Below, in pieces: positions 34,477 through 44,177 of a stretch of 64,000 nt of DNA (the stretch's first letter is position 1; every line of letters begins with the position of its first letter). The translations under genes were made by a program, and so were the position numbers. This stretch comes from Mycobacteroides immunogenum (GTDB taxonomy: Bacteria > Actinomycetota > Actinomycetes > Mycobacteriales > Mycobacteriaceae), in assembly GCF_001605725.1 (NCBI RefSeq), contig NZ_CP011530.1, positions 310,001-374,000 of the forward strand, read 5' to 3'. The notes beneath the pieces are model-generated. The model saw only the letters and a program-made list of their open reading frames with translations. It searched no databases and was not told where the DNA came from.

Positions 34477-34502
34477 GTTTCCGGACGTTTTCGTCCGGAA
34501 AC
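34477..34502. repeat. perfect hairpin shared with element 2
   Basis: Arms GTTTCCGGACG (34477-34487) and CGTCCGGAAAC (34492-34502) flank a TTTT loop. The same hairpin (10-bp arms, same loop) occurs at 56697-56720 in element 2. Here it lies 8 bases upstream of the start of the small acidic gene. The rest of the 34503-34652 gap contains no gene. Confidence 0.7.
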
Positions 34503-34652
34503 TCCTCCCGACCGTGACGGGTTTTAATGGGGCCTCGTGACGGGTTTTCCCCGCCACCGCACCTTCCCAGCCGTACGCTCTTCTCGGACGACCCCAAGGC
34601 TCCGCCTCGGAGCCGCCCTCGCGCGGAGAACCCTGGCCCTCGCGCCATCGGC

Positions 34653-35216
34653 TCATCCCGCCTGTTTCACATAACGGAACACGGTTGCCCTGGACACACC
34701 GAACATCCCGCACAACTCGGCCACGGGCTCACCCGATGAGTACAGACGAACCAACCTTTCTCGCTGCGCTCCAGTGAGTTTCGGCGGACGGGTGGCAGGG
34801 AGCCCCCGAGAGACGCGGGCCTCCCGTGAAGCCACACGCCGCTCCTTCCCGAGTTCCAGCTCTAGCTCGGCAATCGAACTCATGATTTGTACGACCGCTC
34901 GCCCCGTGGGAGTCGAAGTGTCCACGCCCTCCCGCAGGCTCCGCAATGCGATCCCGCGCTCGGTCAAATCGGCAAGGGCCGTGGCCACTTCACGCACGCT
35001 ACGCCCAATCCTGTCCACCGCCGCGACCACCAGCACGTCACCCTCCCTGAGCCACGCCAGGCACTCGGCCCACCCAGGCCGTTCACTGCCTGCACGACCA
35101 GATGCCACATCCATGAACTCGCGGTCGGGCTTGATTCCCGCCGCCGTGAGGGCATCGCGCTGCTGCTCGATGGACTGATGACCCGTGCTCACTCGGACAT
35201 AAGTCGCCGTGCTCAC
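34653..35216 (-). CDS. serine recombinase / resolvase
   Basis: 187 residues. The catalytic domain begins MSTATYVRVSTGHQSIEQQR with the nucleophile Ser10, then GWAECLAWLREGDVLVVAAVDRIGRSV and IAELELELGKERRVASREA (the E helix). A C-terminal HTH follows (RLYSSGEPVAELCGMFGVSRATVFRYVKQ). This is the small resolvase/invertase size, so it probably resolves dimers or inverts a segment rather than integrating. The start overlaps the stop of the 64-residue gene upstream. Confidence 0.88.
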   Translation of the reverse strand: MSTATYVRVSTGHQSIEQQRDALTAAGIKPDREFMDVASGRAGSERPGWAECLAWLREGDVLVVAAVDRIGRSVREVATALADLTERGIALRSLREGVDTSTPTGRAVVQIMSSIAELELELGKERRVASREARVSRGLPATRPPKLTGAQRERLVRLYSSGEPVAELCGMFGVSRATVFRYVKQAG

Positions 35217-35407
35217 GAGGCGTCCTGATGAGACATGTTGTGCGACAGATGATGTGATACCAGGATGTGAGACCGCTCGACCTGCTTGTTCCCTTCGCCC
35301 TGGGGGTGTTGTCGTGTGCGTAACACATCTTTAGATGTGAGACGGAGATACAGGGAAGCCAGCATGAGCCGCTCATCGACGGTCAAGGGAGCTTCGGTCT
35401 CAGGCAT
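35213..35407 (-). CDS. small conserved element protein (64 aa)
   Basis: 64 residues starting MPETEAPLTVDERLMLASLY. The element 2 protein at 50570 begins with the same pattern (SEAPLTPDERLTIAALY), then the two diverge. Overlaps on both sides (35213-35216 with the recombinase, 35400-35407 with the 105-residue gene) show tight coupling. No domain is recognised. Confidence 0.65.
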   Translation of the reverse strand: MPETEAPLTVDERLMLASLYLRLTSKDVLRTRQHPQGEGNKQVERSHILVSHHLSHNMSHQDAS

Positions 35408-35717
35408 CAGCGCTCATCCCTTCGACGTACCGATGCACTAACCGCGCCCAGCACCAACGAAGTTCACCCACAGCAGCCTCCCGTGCGGCATCGGCGCACT
35501 GGGACAGCACGTCATCCTCGCTGTCCAGCTTGTGACGGCTCTGGATGACCCGAGCAGCGCCGACGACACGAGACCACCCGACGCTCAGCGCCGCCCACTC
35601 CTCGGGACGATCAGCAGCCGAACAGAACTCGGCGTCGGGCGCGGTGAGACGGTGTGGTTCGTCGAACAGGTGGGCCAGAGCCATGAGCTGCGTTCGCGTG
35701 GTGGGATTTTCGGGCAT
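35400..35717 (-). CDS. conserved element protein (105 aa)
   Basis: 105 residues, no signal or membrane segment. It aligns along its whole length with the 105-residue protein at 50260 in element 2, including MPENPTTRTQLMALAHLFDE and the C-terminal ADAAREAAVGELRWCWARLV. It is transcribed divergently from the integrase across a 93-bp spacer that is also conserved. That position suggests a directionality or regulatory factor, but no HTH is obvious. Confidence 0.7.
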   Translation of the reverse strand: MPENPTTRTQLMALAHLFDEPHRLTAPDAEFCSAADRPEEWAALSVGWSRVVGAARVIQSRHKLDSEDDVLSQCADAAREAAVGELRWCWARLVHRYVEGMSADA

Positions 35718-35810
35718 GCTCTGAAGCTAGAACGATTGGGTGACAAGGGAAAGCGAGAGAGCTGCACGTCCCCTGGCAGGTCAGATGAGTGCTCGCTAGG
35801 CTGTCTTGCT
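35718..35810. promoter_or_regulatory. conserved integrase promoter spacer
   Basis: This 93-bp spacer aligns with 50166-50259 of element 2 (reversed), including GCTGCACGTCCCC, GCAGGTCAG and CGCTAGGCTGTC just before the integrase ATG. TAGGCT lies about 8-13 bases before the ATG, where the -10 box of a leaderless transcript would sit. It probably drives the integrase one way and the small genes the other. Confidence 0.55.
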
Positions 35811-37061
35811 ATGGCGCGGATGAGCGGAGAGCCAACACGGTATCCAGGCATCGAGAAGGTGTCCACTACGCGATTCGAGCGCGGCTACGGGTACAAAGCA
35901 CGCGCGGACGCCCGCGCGGTCGGCGGCGGTCAGCCAGAGAAAACATTTGAAACAGTCGCGGAGGCGCGGGATTGGCAAGCTACGACCGAAGCGCGGGTCG
36001 CGGATGGCACCTTCATCGGCAAGAACCCGCTTACCGTTGCGCAGGCCGTCGAGCAGTGGCTCGACGGTCAACGCGGAGAACGGAATACGAAAACGGCGCG
36101 AGAGAACGCCCTCGCCCCTGTGGTGGCCGCACTGGGAGAGCGCCGTGTGCAGAGCATCACCAAGCAGGACGTGGAGAACACGCTCAGCCAGTTGATTGCT
36201 GGGGAGATTAACGGCGTCCAGAAGCGGTCAGTGGTCTACACGAACGTCACACGCGCGAAGTGGGTAGCCGTGTGGAAAGACCTTGTGGCACAGGGAGTTT
36301 TACCACGAAATGTAGCCGAGCTGGTGAAGCCATTCAAGGCCAATGATGTTGCTCCGAGCGACACACCAAGTAGTGGCAGTGGGGACGAAATCGACATTCG
36401 GCGGCGACTTACCAACGAAGAGATTCGGGCTCTCCTCGACGCCCACGCTCCCCGTGTCGGGACTACAAAGGGTCGCGCGGAGCGCGTCAGGCTGCGTCGA
36501 GGCACGTTCATCGAACTTGCTCTGCTCGGTCTGCGGCGCGGTGAGATAGCGGGTCTGCGCTGGTCAGCCATACGAGACCTCGACGGCGACGAACCGACCT
36601 TGCGTGTGGAACGGACGCGCATACCTACAGCAGAAGGCACAGAGGAAAAGAGCAGAGGCAAGACGGTTGCCGCGAAACGGACCCTGCTTCTTCCCTCCGC
36701 GACTGTGACTGCGCTCCGTCGTCATCGTGCACTGCAAGAGGCTGATCGTGCCCGCTCGGGAAAGAGCTGGAAGGGCGACGACGACCTGTTTGTGCTCACG
36801 GCTGACAACGGGAAGCCTATTTCCCCGACTCGCTTGGACACCTGGTGGCATGAGGCGATGGGCGCGGCAGGGATCAGCGCCTATCGGCTTCACGACATGA
36901 GGCACACGGCAGCCTCGCGGCTCCTCAGCGCTGGTGTGCCGCTCATGGACGTGGCCACCTGGTTGGGTCACGGCGATGGCGGCGTGCTCGCTCTGCGCGT
37001 GTACGGACACACCGAACCAAAGGACTTAGGGAGGGCCGCAGCAGCGCTCGGACCTCCGTGA
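35811..37061 (+). CDS. tyrosine recombinase (integrase) of element 1
   Basis: 416 residues from the ATG at 35811 (MARMSGEPTRYPGIEKVSTT). An N-terminal arm-binding part and a SAM-like domain (LTVAQAVEQWLDGQRGERNTK) precede the catalytic domain. Likely catalytic residues are Arg242 (LGLRRGEIAGLRW), the HDMRHTAASR box (His361, Arg364), TWLGHGDGG and nucleophile Tyr398 (LRVYGHTEP). It lies 119 bases from the right att core, so it acts on tRNA-Ser(CGA). It is highly similar to the integrase at 48918, which uses tRNA-Ser(GGA). Confidence 0.93.
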   Translation: MARMSGEPTRYPGIEKVSTTRFERGYGYKARADARAVGGGQPEKTFETVAEARDWQATTEARVADGTFIGKNPLTVAQAVEQWLDGQRGERNTKTARENALAPVVAALGERRVQSITKQDVENTLSQLIAGEINGVQKRSVVYTNVTRAKWVAVWKDLVAQGVLPRNVAELVKPFKANDVAPSDTPSSGSGDEIDIRRRLTNEEIRALLDAHAPRVGTTKGRAERVRLRRGTFIELALLGLRRGEIAGLRWSAIRDLDGDEPTLRVERTRIPTAEGTEEKSRGKTVAAKRTLLLPSATVTALRRHRALQEADRARSGKSWKGDDDLFVLTADNGKPISPTRLDTWWHEAMGAAGISAYRLHDMRHTAASRLLSAGVPLMDVATWLGHGDGGVLALRVYGHTEPKDLGRAAAALGPP

Positions 37062-37089
37062 GAAGTCCCCACAAAATCCCCACAGTAGG

Positions 37090-37150
37090 GGAGCCATTTC
37101 TCACGAAAGCCCAGTACCTCTACCTTGCCCTATCTGTGAGAAATGGCTCC
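37090..37150. repeat. 15-bp inverted repeat next to attR
   Basis: GGAGCCATTTCTCAC (37090-37104) and GTGAGAAATGGCTCC (37136-37150) are perfect inverted copies with a 31-bp spacer. The same pair, one arm shortened by a base, lies at 48819-48879 in element 2 at the matching distance from the att core. It is either the integrase gene's terminator or a pair of integrase arm-binding sites. Confidence 0.65.
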
Positions 37151-37180
37151 TGAGCGGGAAATATGCTTTCGACTACCCTT

Positions 37181-37237
37181 CTCGAAAGCGTGTGACGGGT
37201 AACCCCCGTCCGAGGGTTCAAATCCCTCCGCCACCGC
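37181..37237 (+). repeat. attR core of element 1
   Basis: 57 bases identical to 15890-15946: the tRNA-Ser(CGA) sequence from the anticodon loop to just past the discriminator. There is no acceptor 5' half, so this is not a functional tRNA. It is followed by CA, restoring the chromosomal CCA end. Confidence 0.93.
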
Positions 37238-37239
37238 CA

Positions 37240-37280
37240 ATACCCCCTGACTGCTAGAAGCAATCAGAGGGTATTTTTTT
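37240..37280 (+). terminator. original tRNA-Ser terminator
   Basis: ATACCCCCTGA (from 37240) pairs with TCAGAGGGTAT (ending about 37274, one mismatch), followed by a run of seven T. This is a standard intrinsic terminator reading rightward. It must have served the tRNA-Ser(CGA) gene before element 1 separated the two by 21 kb. Confidence 0.8.
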
Positions 37281-37298
37281 GGGCGCAGCGGCCGGCGC

Positions 37299-37613
37299 TC
37301 AGGCCTTGCCGGGGCAGTACACGGTGTTGGCGTCGTGCATCAGCTGAGACACCTGCTGCGACGCAAGACCCTGCGCCATCAGCTGGCCAGTGATCTTCAT
37401 GACCGCAAAACCGTACGGGCTCATGCCAAAGCCGATACGCCCCTGATCCAGGGCATCGCAGGAGTCATGGCCCGCGGAGATCAACTGCTCGGGGTCGCCC
37501 TCGATGCCGTGCGAGGCCAGCAGCTTCAAATACTGGTCGTCAAGAGCGTCGGCATGCGCCACTCCGCTCGACATTGCCAGTGCGAAAGCCGCCACCACGA
37601 TTGCCTTGAACAT
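37299..37613 (-). CDS. exported DUF732-type protein
   Basis: 104 residues. Signal peptide (MFKAIVVAAFALAMSSGVAH, cleavage after AHA), then DDQYLKLLASHGIEGDPEQLISAGHDSCDALDQG and a C-terminal Cys (ANTVYCPG). This is the pattern of DUF732 proteins, small secreted mycobacterial proteins with one disulfide. Function is unknown. Confidence 0.85.
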   Translation of the reverse strand: MFKAIVVAAFALAMSSGVAHADALDDQYLKLLASHGIEGDPEQLISAGHDSCDALDQGRIGFGMSPYGFAVMKITGQLMAQGLASQQVSQLMHDANTVYCPGKA

Positions 37614-37729
37614 CGATCGAACCCCCGGTCCCCAGAGTGTTGTACGGAAATATCCGGAGGGAAGTGTGGCAGTTGCACAGCATCCTCACAGGGGATTTGA
37701 AGAAATTGTGAGGTGTCAATCGGTGGGTG

Positions 37730-38197
37730 CTATCCCGCGGGACATAGCTGCTGCAGACGGGTATTGGCGGTGGCACCGTGCGAGAAGCTCTTCTCCAGCT
37801 TCGCGCGAACTTCCGGTGGGGCAGGGGCCGCGAGGTCTGTCTGACCGCGGGAGTCCAGGCTCACCGTCATCTCATTGAGGGCGTTGCGTTGATCGAACAT
37901 GGCCGCGATGACGTTGACGTCGGATCCCTTGCCTTCGGCCATGGTGTAAATGAAGGCGTGCTGGTTCAGCATGTCCGCCCAATCTTTCACCAGACGTGGC
38001 GGCAGTCCGCCGTCGAGAAGCTTGCCGATGAGTTCGCGGTCGGTGATTCCCTGGCGTTCGTCGTGGAACATAGCGGAAGCCTGCGCCAGCTGCGGGCGGA
38101 TTGTGTAGTACTGCTGACACCCCTGATCGTCTGCCAGTGCGCTCGGCGCGCTCAGGATCAAGGACGCCGCCAGCGCAACGCCTAGCGCGAATTTCAT
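37730..38197 (-). CDS. exported DUF732-like protein
   Basis: 155 residues from the ATG at 38197, which is better spaced from the GGGGGG ribosome-binding site than the ATG at 38203. Signal peptide (MKFALGVALAASLILSAPSA, cleavage after ALA). The mature part has GCQQYYTIRPQLAQASAMFH, a DRELIGKLLDGGLPPRLVKDW helix and a terminal LQQLCPAG, so one Cys pair near the ends is likely. It resembles the small secreted proteins nearby but no firm family can be given. Confidence 0.75.
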   Translation of the reverse strand: MKFALGVALAASLILSAPSALADDQGCQQYYTIRPQLAQASAMFHDERQGITDRELIGKLLDGGLPPRLVKDWADMLNQHAFIYTMAEGKGSDVNVIAAMFDQRNALNEMTVSLDSRGQTDLAAPAPPEVRAKLEKSFSHGATANTRLQQLCPAG

Positions 38198-38245
38198 GAA
38201 CATGACCCCCCTCGGGCTGACTCGGCTACAAGTACAGCACGCGCG

Positions 38246-38674
38246 CTAGCACCCGGTGGTGCGGTTGAGTCGCTCTTGCAGCACGTGCAATGACCGCGCG
38301 GTGCTGTCGGTCACGACGCGCAGGAGCACCTTCTCGGAGTGATCGTTGAAATCGACGCCATCGAGATACGTCGTGAGGGTGGTACCGCCGTCCAGGGCGG
38401 CAAGACTGTGGCTGATGGTCCAGTGCGCGGGATCGCCCGCCCGCACCGCCCCGGTGAACTCGACCGCCAGCAGCTCACCCGGATCGGCGGCGACGACGGT
38501 GCAGTGGCCGGTGCCCAGCAGCCGGGTGCCCATGATGGCGGGATGGGTGATGCGATATTTGCAGCCGACCTCGGGCCGGAACCCGTTGGTCTGTAGTGAC
38601 CACAGATCGGGATCGACCATCGCCTGCCACACCCGTGGCGGCGGGTGAACGAAAGAGCGCTCGAACAAGATCAT
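38246..38674 (-). CDS. SRPBCC / polyketide-cyclase-like protein
   Basis: 142 residues beginning ILFERSFVHPPPRVWQAMVDPDLWSLQ, the typical first strand and helix of START-like (SRPBCC) domains, with a long C-terminal helix (DHSEKVLLRVVTDSTARSLHVLQERL). It probably binds a hydrophobic ligand in the cytosol; the ligand is unknown. It may be co-transcribed with the DUF4334 gene upstream (47 bases away). Confidence 0.78.
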   Translation of the reverse strand: MILFERSFVHPPPRVWQAMVDPDLWSLQTNGFRPEVGCKYRITHPAIMGTRLLGTGHCTVVAADPGELLAVEFTGAVRAGDPAHWTISHSLAALDGGTTLTTYLDGVDFNDHSEKVLLRVVTDSTARSLHVLQERLNRTTGC

Positions 38675-38721
38675 GCCGGCGGCCTCACCCGGGCAGCGTA
38701 GATGGTGCTCGGCCGCGGATC

Positions 38722-39273
38722 TCAGTCTCGGCGCAGCGTGAAAAAGTACGGCTGGTCCATATCGCGCAGGTCCATGATGCCCAGCAATGTCGCGTCATCG
38801 ACCTTGCGGAAGTGGTCGATGATCGCCTTGTGGTCGTAGACCATGGCCGCGCTGACAGCGCCACGGAATTCGATGTCGCGCAGCCGGGCGCGGTGCTTGT
38901 TGGTCCTGATCAGCGGCTTGAGTGCGGACAGCGCTGTCGGTGAGGTGCGCTTGACCATCGGGGATTCGGTGAGTCCGCTGATCCGGCCCGCCAGTCCCAT
39001 CGGCGCCAGCATCGGATCCACCGCGAAGATATCGCCGCCACCATCGCTGAACAGCAACGGATGCACGTGATCTACGTCGTCGAACTGCTTGCCATACCAG
39101 CCCGACACCGTCAGGATCCCGTCCATCGAATGCCCGGTGGGCACCTCGCCACCATGCCAGCGCTGGCCGATCACATCCGCTGATCGCACCGGCTCCAAAT
39201 TGTCGAAGAACGCCAGGGCTTCTTGGGTAGTGGTGCCCTGCTCCAGCGCGAGAAGATCCGACGTCGTTGTCAT
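38722..39273 (-). CDS. GXWXG/DUF4334 domain protein
   Basis: 183 residues. The N-terminal part has LEPVRSADVIGQRWHGGEVPTGHSMDG and VSGWYGKQF, matching the GXWXG domain. The C-terminal part has HRARLRDIEFRGAVSAAMVYDHKAIIDHFRKVDDATLLGIMDLR, matching DUF4334. This two-domain family is widespread in mycobacteria and its function is not known. It diverges from tgt with a 53-bp gap. Confidence 0.82.
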   Translation of the reverse strand: MTTTSDLLALEQGTTTQEALAFFDNLEPVRSADVIGQRWHGGEVPTGHSMDGILTVSGWYGKQFDDVDHVHPLLFSDGGGDIFAVDPMLAPMGLAGRISGLTESPMVKRTSPTALSALKPLIRTNKHRARLRDIEFRGAVSAAMVYDHKAIIDHFRKVDDATLLGIMDLRDMDQPYFFTLRRD

Positions 39274-39320
39274 GAGCCGAGCCTACGACCCGGGCATGCG
39301 ACGCGCCCAGGGCAAAATAG

Positions 39321-40547
<1,227 letters not shown>

Positions 40548-40594
40548 GCAAGAAAGCTCAGGCGCATCTCAGCATCCCGACGCACACTGGACGC

Positions 40595-41824
40595 ATGCCT
40601 ACTACGACCGACCCGGGCACTCTGCTGCTTCAGGTGCTCGACCCGGCCAATCGTGCGAATCCGTACCCCGTCTACCGGCAGTTGGTCGAGCAGACACAGG
40701 CCGGTCCGGTGCACCCGCCGGAGATGGGCGTAAGCGTGCTGGCAACTTTCGCGGACTGCAATGCTGTGCTGCGCCATCCGCAGGCGTCGTCGGACCGCCG
40801 CAAGTCGAAGATCGTCCAACGACAGCTTGCGCAGAATCCCAACCTGGTCGGCAAGCCCTCGTTCTTGGGGCTGGATGCTCCCGACCACACCCGGTTGCGC
40901 AAGTTGGCTTCGAAGGCGTTCGCCCCCAAGGTAATCAACGCGATGGCCGAAGATATCCAGACCCTGGTGGATCAGCTGGTGGAGGACATCGCCCGGCGCG
41001 GAACCTTCAATCTGGTCACGGATTTCGCATACCCGCTGCCCGTCGCGGTGATCTGCCGAATGCTAGGGGTCCCCATCGAGGACGAGCCGGAGTTCGGCAG
41101 GGCCTCGGCGCTGCTTTCCCAGGGATTGGACCCGGTGTACGCGTTGACCGGACAGTCGCCCGCCAACATGGACGAACGGTTCCGGGCCGCGCATTGGATG
41201 TGGGACTACTTCGTCGACCTCATCGCGGCACGGCGGCGCAATCTCGGTGACGATCTGTTGTCCGCGCTGATCCAGGTGGAAGAGGCCGGTGATCAGCTCA
41301 CCGAGGAGGAGATCATCTCCACCTGCACCCTGCTGCTCATCGCCGGACACGAGACGACCGTCAACCTGATCGCCAACGCTTCACTGGCCATGCTGCGTGC
41401 TCCCAAGCAGTGGAAGCTGTTGGGACAGAACGCTGATCGCGCGCCCCTGGTTGTCGAAGAGACGCTGCGCTACGACCCGCCGGTGCACATGGTGGCCCGT
41501 GTCGCCGAGGGCGACATGTCCATTCGCGACTTCACACTGCCCAGTGGAGAGTGGGTGCTGTTGATGCTCGCTGCCGCGCAACGCGATCCGGAGGTCGGTC
41601 CCGACCTGGACGTCTTCAATCCTGACCGTGCCGAGATCAAGCACCTGGCCTTCGGGCATGGACCACACTTTTGTCTGGGTGCTCCGCTGGCCCGGCTGGA
41701 GGCCAAGCGGGCATTGAGCTCGATCACCGCGCGGTTCCCGGAAGCCCGGCTTATCGGTGAGCCCACCTACAGGCCTAATGTCACGCTGCGCGGGCTCGCC
41801 GATCTTCCGGTGAGCATCGGCTAG
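40595..41824 (+). CDS. cytochrome P450
   Basis: 409 residues. The I-helix oxygen-binding motif reads LLIAGHETTVNLIANASL, the ExxR motif is ETLRYDPPVHMVAR, and the haem-binding loop is FGHGPHFCLGAPLARLEAKR with the Cys ligand. It is a soluble bacterial class I P450 that needs ferredoxin and reductase from elsewhere. The substrate cannot be inferred. The 3' end overlaps the convergent ABC gene by four bases. Confidence 0.92.
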   Translation: MPTTTDPGTLLLQVLDPANRANPYPVYRQLVEQTQAGPVHPPEMGVSVLATFADCNAVLRHPQASSDRRKSKIVQRQLAQNPNLVGKPSFLGLDAPDHTRLRKLASKAFAPKVINAMAEDIQTLVDQLVEDIARRGTFNLVTDFAYPLPVAVICRMLGVPIEDEPEFGRASALLSQGLDPVYALTGQSPANMDERFRAAHWMWDYFVDLIAARRRNLGDDLLSALIQVEEAGDQLTEEEIISTCTLLLIAGHETTVNLIANASLAMLRAPKQWKLLGQNADRAPLVVEETLRYDPPVHMVARVAEGDMSIRDFTLPSGEWVLLMLAAAQRDPEVGPDLDVFNPDRAEIKHLAFGHGPHFCLGAPLARLEAKRALSSITARFPEARLIGEPTYRPNVTLRGLADLPVSIG

Positions 41825-43266
41825 CGCGCGACCGACTTCTCCAGACGCTGTTCCAGCCGGTCCTGCACGACCGACATCGCCATGCAGACGATCCAGTAGT
41901 AGACCCCGGCGGTGACGTACAGCGTGAAGAACTGGAAGGTCGGCGCGGCGGCCACCTGCGCCGTACGCATCACGTCGGTCACCAGAATCGCCGAGGCCAG
42001 CGAGGTGTCCTTCACCAGTGAGATCAATGTGTTCGACAGGGGCGGTATCGCCACCCTGCTGGCTTGCGGAATGACGATGCGCCACAACGTGGTGCTGTAA
42101 CTCATGCCCAGGCTGGAGGCGGCCTCCCACTGCCCGCGGGGGATGCTCAGGATCGACGAGCGGATGATTTCCGCGGCATAGCCGCCCACGTTGAGACTGA
42201 ACGCGATGACGGCGGCGGGGAACGGGCTTATCTTCACCCCGAACTCGGGCAGTGCGAAGAAGATCAGAAACAGCTGCAAGAGCAGCGGCGTGCCGCGGAT
42301 GATCGAGATGTAGACGCGGGCCAGACCGGATATCAGGCGATGATCGGACATCCGGGCCAGCGCCACCCCCAGAGCCAGCACCAGCCCGATCGCGAAACTG
42401 ATGGCGGTCAGGGGCAGGGTGACGGTGAGCATGGCACGCGCCATGGGCCACAGATTATCCAGTACCAGCTGGGTGTTGGAACCGACCTTACCGGAATTAT
42501 TTTGTATAGCTTGGTCTTTGGTGGACCCGCTGGCGTCGGCCTTGAGGTACTTCTGCGAGATGCGGGTCAGAGTTCCGTCGGCCGCCAGTTGGTCCAGGGC
42601 CCTGTTGAGATCGGGCAGCAGGCCGCTGTTCTTGCGGGCCGCGAACGCCTGCTCGCTGCGCTGGCCGGTGGTCCCGGTGATCTTCACGGCAGGGTCGCCG
42701 GTACTGGCCAGGTAGGCGTAGACCGCGATGCTGTCGTTGATCACGACGTCGACCCGCCCCTGGCTCAGCAGCGTGATGGATTGCGTGAAGCCCTCCACAG
42801 CCTCCACGCGGGCGCCGGCGTCGCGGGCGAGCTGTGACCAGTTGCTCGTCGCGTTTTCAGCCGCCACCTTGCCCCGGACATCGGCCAGGCTGTGAATGGT
42901 GTCGTCATTGGCGCGGGTGACGATCACGCCCTCGCCGACGGCGTACGGGGTGGACAGGTCGTACTTGGCTTTGCGTGCCGGGGTGATCGTGACTTGGTTG
43001 GCGACGACGTCGAACCGTTCGGCATCCAGCCCGGCGAAGATCGCGTCCCAGGGAATCTCGACGAATTCCACCGGGCGACCCAGCTTCTCACCGACAGCGC
43101 GGGCCACGTCCACGTCGTAGCCGGTCAGCTCGCCGGTACGCCCATCGTGAAAGCTGAACGGCGCGTATACGCCCTCGGTGCCGACGCGCAGCGGTTCTTG
43201 GCTGGGGCCGGCGCAACCGGCTACCGCCATCAGTGCGAGAAGCGCAAGCACGATGGCACGAAGCAC
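41821..43266 (-). CDS. amino-acid ABC transporter, fused substrate-binding and permease protein
   Basis: 481 residues. A lipoprotein signal (MLRAIVLALLALMAVAGC) is followed by a family 3 solute-binding domain (LRVGTEGVYAPFSFHDGRTG, DVVANQVTITPARK, about 25-245), a short linker, and a His/Glu/Gln-type permease domain (about 265-481; EAA loop GQWEAASSLGMSYSTTLWRIVIPQASR). The binding domain and channel are therefore one polypeptide. No ATPase gene is adjacent, so the partner must be encoded elsewhere. The substrate is likely a polar amino acid. Confidence 0.88.
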   Translation of the reverse strand: MLRAIVLALLALMAVAGCAGPSQEPLRVGTEGVYAPFSFHDGRTGELTGYDVDVARAVGEKLGRPVEFVEIPWDAIFAGLDAERFDVVANQVTITPARKAKYDLSTPYAVGEGVIVTRANDDTIHSLADVRGKVAAENATSNWSQLARDAGARVEAVEGFTQSITLLSQGRVDVVINDSIAVYAYLASTGDPAVKITGTTGQRSEQAFAARKNSGLLPDLNRALDQLAADGTLTRISQKYLKADASGSTKDQAIQNNSGKVGSNTQLVLDNLWPMARAMLTVTLPLTAISFAIGLVLALGVALARMSDHRLISGLARVYISIIRGTPLLLQLFLIFFALPEFGVKISPFPAAVIAFSLNVGGYAAEIIRSSILSIPRGQWEAASSLGMSYSTTLWRIVIPQASRVAIPPLSNTLISLVKDTSLASAILVTDVMRTAQVAAAPTFQFFTLYVTAGVYYWIVCMAMSVVQDRLEQRLEKSVAR

Positions 43267-43310
43267 CGCGGGAGGCTAACACGTTTCGCGCACCTTCAGG
43301 CAGCTTCGGA

Positions 43311-44177
43311 TCAGCCCGGGTATATCCACGGCTCGTGTGGAATGTGCCCGGCATCGAATTGGGCCAGCAGATCGGCGGCATCGCTTGCCGTGTATCCCAG
43401 CGAGTCACAGATCATCGCGAACGCCCGATCCGCACCGAGATCGGCAATGGTCACCGCACCATCGCGTTTGGCCAGGCGGGCTCCCGCGGTGTTGAGCACC
43501 AGGGGAACATGGGCATAGGACGGCACCGGATAACCCAGCAGCCCAGCCAGATAGGCCTGTCGCGGCGCGGAGGCCAGCAGGTCATCGCCGCGCACCACCT
43601 GATCGACACCCTGTTCGTGATCGTCGACCACCACCGCGACGTTGTAGGCGGTGACCCCATCGCCGCGGCGCACCACGAAATCGTCGACCAGACCGGTGTA
43701 TTCACCGTGCAACAGGTCGTGCACGGTGAACGGGGCATTTTCCGTGCGCAGCCGCAACGCGGGCGGGCGCTGTGCGCGGCGCTGGGCACGTTCGGACTCC
43801 GGCAGGTCGCGGCAGGTGCCCGGATAGGCGCCGGGTGCGGAATGCGGTGCCGTCGGGGCCTGGGCGATATCTTTTCTGCTGCAATAGCATTCGTAGAGCA
43901 AGTGGTGGGAGTTGAGCAAGGAGACCACCTGGTCGTAGGTGTGGGTGCGATCCGACTGCCACACCACGGGCAGCTCCCACCGCACGCCGATGGCGGCGAG
44001 GTCGGCCAGCTGGCGCTGCGCCACCGCGGAGCTGGTGCGGGTATCCAGATCCTCTACCCGCATGAGGAACCGGCGCCCCGTCGAGCGCGCGAGCAGCCAT
44101 GCCAACAGCGCCGTACGCAGATTTCCTATGTGCAGGTCACCCGATGGGCTCGGTGCGAAGCGTCCGGCTCCCGTCAC
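43311..44177 (-). CDS. gluQ: glutamyl-Q tRNA(Asp) synthetase
   Basis: 288 residues, the short length of GluQRS, which lacks the tRNA anticodon-binding domain of GluRS. Class I motifs are RFAPSPSGDLHIGNLRTALL (HIGN at 16-19) and ARLAKRDGAVT in place of KMSKS. Zinc-site Cys/Tyr residues appear in YECYCSRKDI and YPGTCRDL. It charges glutamate onto queuosine in tRNA(Asp), consistent with tgt being nearby. It overlaps the ligase gene by four bases. Confidence 0.9.
   Translation of the reverse strand: MTGAGRFAPSPSGDLHIGNLRTALLAWLLARSTGRRFLMRVEDLDTRTSSAVAQRQLADLAAIGVRWELPVVWQSDRTHTYDQVVSLLNSHHLLYECYCSRKDIAQAPTAPHSAPGAYPGTCRDLPESERAQRRAQRPPALRLRTENAPFTVHDLLHGEYTGLVDDFVVRRGDGVTAYNVAVVVDDHEQGVDQVVRGDDLLASAPRQAYLAGLLGYPVPSYAHVPLVLNTAGARLAKRDGAVTIADLGADRAFAMICDSLGYTASDAADLLAQFDAGHIPHEPWIYPG

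Larger units (their letters stand above)
15890..37237. mobile_element. element 1: tRNA-Ser(CGA)-integrated AICE-like element
   Basis: The region is bounded by perfect 57-bp direct repeats (15890-15946 and 37181-37237) derived from the 3' part of tRNA-Ser(CGA), a unit of 21,291 bp. It has a tyrosine integrase beside the right end, an FtsK/TraB-type translocase, a primase-helicase replication protein, a DUF2637 membrane protein, an HTH protein, two methyltransferase loci and an ESX-type cargo. This gene set resembles actinobacterial integrative and conjugative elements that transfer double-stranded DNA. No relaxase or type IV secretion genes are seen. Confidence 0.92.

Noticed and set aside
15890-37237. 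Prophage
   Set aside because: No capsid, terminase, portal, tail or lysis genes are present; the FtsK-type motor and DUF2637 protein indicate a transfer element.
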